7,681 nucleotides of DNA, taken from the NCBI GenBank assembly GCA_003164075.1, contig PLRZ01000081.1, forward strand, positions 1 to 7,681, written 5' to 3'. Numbering within the stretch: the stretch's first letter is position 1; each line of letters begins with the position of its first letter. This DNA is from Bryobacterales bacterium (GTDB taxonomy: Bacteria; Acidobacteriota; Terriglobia; Bryobacterales; Bryobacteraceae). The position numbers and the translations under genes were made by a program. Shown piece by piece: positions 6,172-7,681 of the stretch. Below the pieces are notes generated by a model. The model searched no databases and was not told the origin of the DNA. It saw nothing but the letters and a program-made list of their open reading frames with translations.

Positions 6172-7676
6172 AGCTGCTGCTGGCGCTCGTTTCCGCGGCG
6201 CTCCTGATCTTCTGTTTCCCGCGCTTCAACGCGGTTTGGTTCGCCCCCGTGGCGCTTGTGCCGCTGCTGCTGGCAGTCACGCGCGAGCGCCGGCCGTGGC
6301 GCCGCTTCCTGCTCGGCTGGAGCGCCGGCGCGGTCTATTGGTGCGGCGTCTGCTACTGGGTCGAGATCGTGCTGGCGGTCCACGGCGATATGGGTACGGG
6401 CCTCGCCCGGGCCATGTTCGTGCTTTTCTGCGTGGCCAAGGGGCTGCACATGGGCTGCTTTGCGCTGCTGGCCGGAATCCTGATGCGCCGCTGGTGGGCC
6501 GTGCCTGCCGTGGCCGCCTGGTGGGTGACGGTGGAGGTGACGCACGGCCCGCTGGGCTTCGCCTGGCTGGCGCTGGGCAACGCCGGCGTGGACATGGGAA
6601 TTCCCATGCGCCTGGCGCCCTATACCGGCGTCTACGGGCTGTCCTTCGTCTTCGTAATGATGTCCGCGGCGTTGGCTCTGGCGATTCTTCGGCGGCCGCG
6701 GTTGGAACTGTTGTGGCTGGCCCCATTGCCGCTGATGCTCCTGCTGCCTGCCATGCCCGGCGACGAGCCCGGCCGCGAGGCCGCCCTGCTGGTGCAATCC
6801 AATATCTCCGAAACCCAGGAGTGGACCCCGGAAATCCTCAGCCAGACGGTGCGGGAGCAGTCCGCTCTCACTTTGCGCGGCGCTTTGCAGCCGGGCGTCC
6901 GGCGAGCGTCGATTCTGGTGTGGCCCGAGGTGCCGGCGCCATACTACTACGAGGACGATGCCGGTTTCCGCGAATATGCCGACAGCCTGGCGCGCATGAC
7001 CCAGGCATACCTGCTGCTCGGCACCGTGGCGCATACCGCCAATCGCGCGCCGCTCAATTCGGCCGAGCTGATTTCTCCCGCCGGCGCCGCCGTCTCCCGC
7101 TATGACAAGGTCAACCTGGTGCCGTTTGGAGAATTTGTTCCGTGGCCCTTCAATTTCCTGGCGAGCAAAGTTTCCAGCGAGGTGGGCGATTTCGCGGCGG
7201 GCAAGCAGGTAGTGGTATCGTCCACCGGCCGCCACCGCATCGGCACTTTCATCTGCTACGAATCGGTGTTCCCCAATTTCGTGCGCCAGTTCCCGGCTGG
7301 CGGCGCGGAAGTGCTTTTCAACATCTCCAACGACGGCTGGTTCGGCCAGAGCGCCGCCCGCCGGCAGCATCTCAATATCGTGCGCATGCGCGCCGCCGAG
7401 AATCGCCGCTGGATCCTGCGGTCCACCAACGACGGGATCACCGCCGCCATCGATCCGGCCGGCCGTGTGCGCAGCACCCTGCCCCCCAATACGCGAGCGG
7501 CCCTTTACGCCGGGTTCACGTACATCTCCGAGCAGACCGTATATACGCGATTCGGCGACTGGTTCGCGGCTCTGTGCGCGCTGATCGCCACGCTTTGCGC
7601 GGTAGCCGCCGCTCTACCCGCGGCCGGAACTGTACCCAAACGGACGGATGCCGGCGGACCTTGCCGGTTACCATGA
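6165..7676 (+). CDS. lnt: Apolipoprotein N-acyltransferase
   Basis: A 503-aa inner-membrane enzyme that transfers a fatty acid from phospholipid to the N-terminal cysteine of diacylglyceryl apolipoproteins, the last step of lipoprotein maturation. The N-terminal third (about 1-195) holds several hydrophobic membrane segments, including WFAPVALVPLLLAV and LLWLAPLPLMLLLP. A nitrilase-fold (carbon-nitrogen hydrolase) domain occupies about 205-450, with the expected triad E255 (VWPEVPAP), K315 (YDKVNLVPFGEFVPWP) and C364 (FICYESVFP), plus NISNDGWFG (386-394). A final hydrophobic helix lies near 465-487. Length is typical of the family. GTG 6165 overlaps the end of lipA by seven bases; the Shine-Dalgarno sequence is weak, so translation probably depends on coupling. 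Lnt is usual in Gram-negative bacteria, in keeping with a diderm host. Its stop overlaps a possible ATG of a following gene. Confidence 0.96.
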   Translation: MLKLLLALVSAALLIFCFPRFNAVWFAPVALVPLLLAVTRERRPWRRFLLGWSAGAVYWCGVCYWVEIVLAVHGDMGTGLARAMFVLFCVAKGLHMGCFALLAGILMRRWWAVPAVAAWWVTVEVTHGPLGFAWLALGNAGVDMGIPMRLAPYTGVYGLSFVFVMMSAALALAILRRPRLELLWLAPLPLMLLLPAMPGDEPGREAALLVQSNISETQEWTPEILSQTVREQSALTLRGALQPGVRRASILVWPEVPAPYYYEDDAGFREYADSLARMTQAYLLLGTVAHTANRAPLNSAELISPAGAAVSRYDKVNLVPFGEFVPWPFNFLASKVSSEVGDFAAGKQVVVSSTGRHRIGTFICYESVFPNFVRQFPAGGAEVLFNISNDGWFGQSAARRQHLNIVRMRAAENRRWILRSTNDGITAAIDPAGRVRSTLPPNTRAALYAGFTYISEQTVYTRFGDWFAALCALIATLCAVAAALPAAGTVPKRTDAGGPCRLP

Positions 7677-7681
7677 AAGCA
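7673..7681 (+). CDS. Possible start of next gene in the operon
   Basis: ATGAAAGCA (Met-Lys-Ala) begins inside the lnt stop as an ATGA overlap, the same arrangement that joins the preceding genes. Only three codons are in the window and the Shine-Dalgarno sequence is not convincing, so both identity and reality are unproven. Confidence 0.35.

Noticed and set aside
5618..7105. 495-codon plus-strand frame across lipA and lnt
   Set aside because: The translation is Ala/Arg/Pro-rich and of low complexity; lipA and lnt in the other frames contain all their catalytic motifs.
6123..7370. 415-codon open frame on the minus strand opposite lnt
   Set aside because: It lies wholly antisense to a gene with a complete catalytic triad and has His/Gln/Arg-rich low-complexity composition typical of a high-GC shadow frame; no recognisable motif.

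Overview
The window is a high-GC bacterial chromosome segment. No taxonomic marker such as rRNA is present. The small DUF2934 gene, the COG3970-type sugar-acid dehydratase, the tandem-hairpin intergenic element and the general protein style suggest an Acidobacteriota member, perhaps Bryobacterales/Solibacter-like. This placement is an inference. All main genes are ordinary-looking and intact, except those cut by the window edges.

Layout: (1) Bases 1-1282 hold the 3' end of an IlvD/Edd-superfamily sugar-acid dehydratase (YjhG/YagF type), followed one base later by a fumarylacetoacetate-hydrolase-fold enzyme resembling 2-keto-3-deoxy-pentonate dehydratases. Together they look like the two dehydration steps of a non-phosphorylative (Weimberg-type) pentose or sugar-acid pathway. 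(2) Bases 1283-1539 are intergenic, with a weak hairpin, two perfect hairpins placed back to back, and an inverted repeat over the likely lexA promoter and ribosome binding site. (3) Bases 1540-2163 encode LexA, the SOS repressor, with cleavage site and Ser/Lys dyad intact. (4) Bases 2160-2423 on the minus strand encode a small DUF2934 protein whose stop overlaps the lexA stop. (5) Bases 2424-2581 form an AT-richer divergent promoter region containing a perfect 12-bp palindrome.

(6) Bases 2582-7676 are a tightly packed plus-strand cluster: NfeD-type membrane serine protease, slipin (stomatin-like SPFH protein), membrane-anchored SPOR-domain protein, lipoyl synthase LipA, apolipoprotein N-acyltransferase Lnt, and apparently the first codons of another gene. 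Gaps are 12 and 3 bases, followed by overlaps of 4, 7 and 4 bases, so the cluster is probably one operon with translational coupling. The first two genes are the well-known protease/stomatin membrane pair. The SPOR protein and Lnt also act at the cell envelope, while LipA is a cytosolic cofactor enzyme that may be there simply as an operon passenger.

I do not see a defence system, mobile element, CRISPR array, tRNA or rRNA, and I found no clear evidence of an undescribed system. The points most worth checking are the inverted repeat in front of lexA, the tandem hairpin element, the palindrome between the divergent genes, and the protease/slipin/SPOR/LipA/Lnt gene order.
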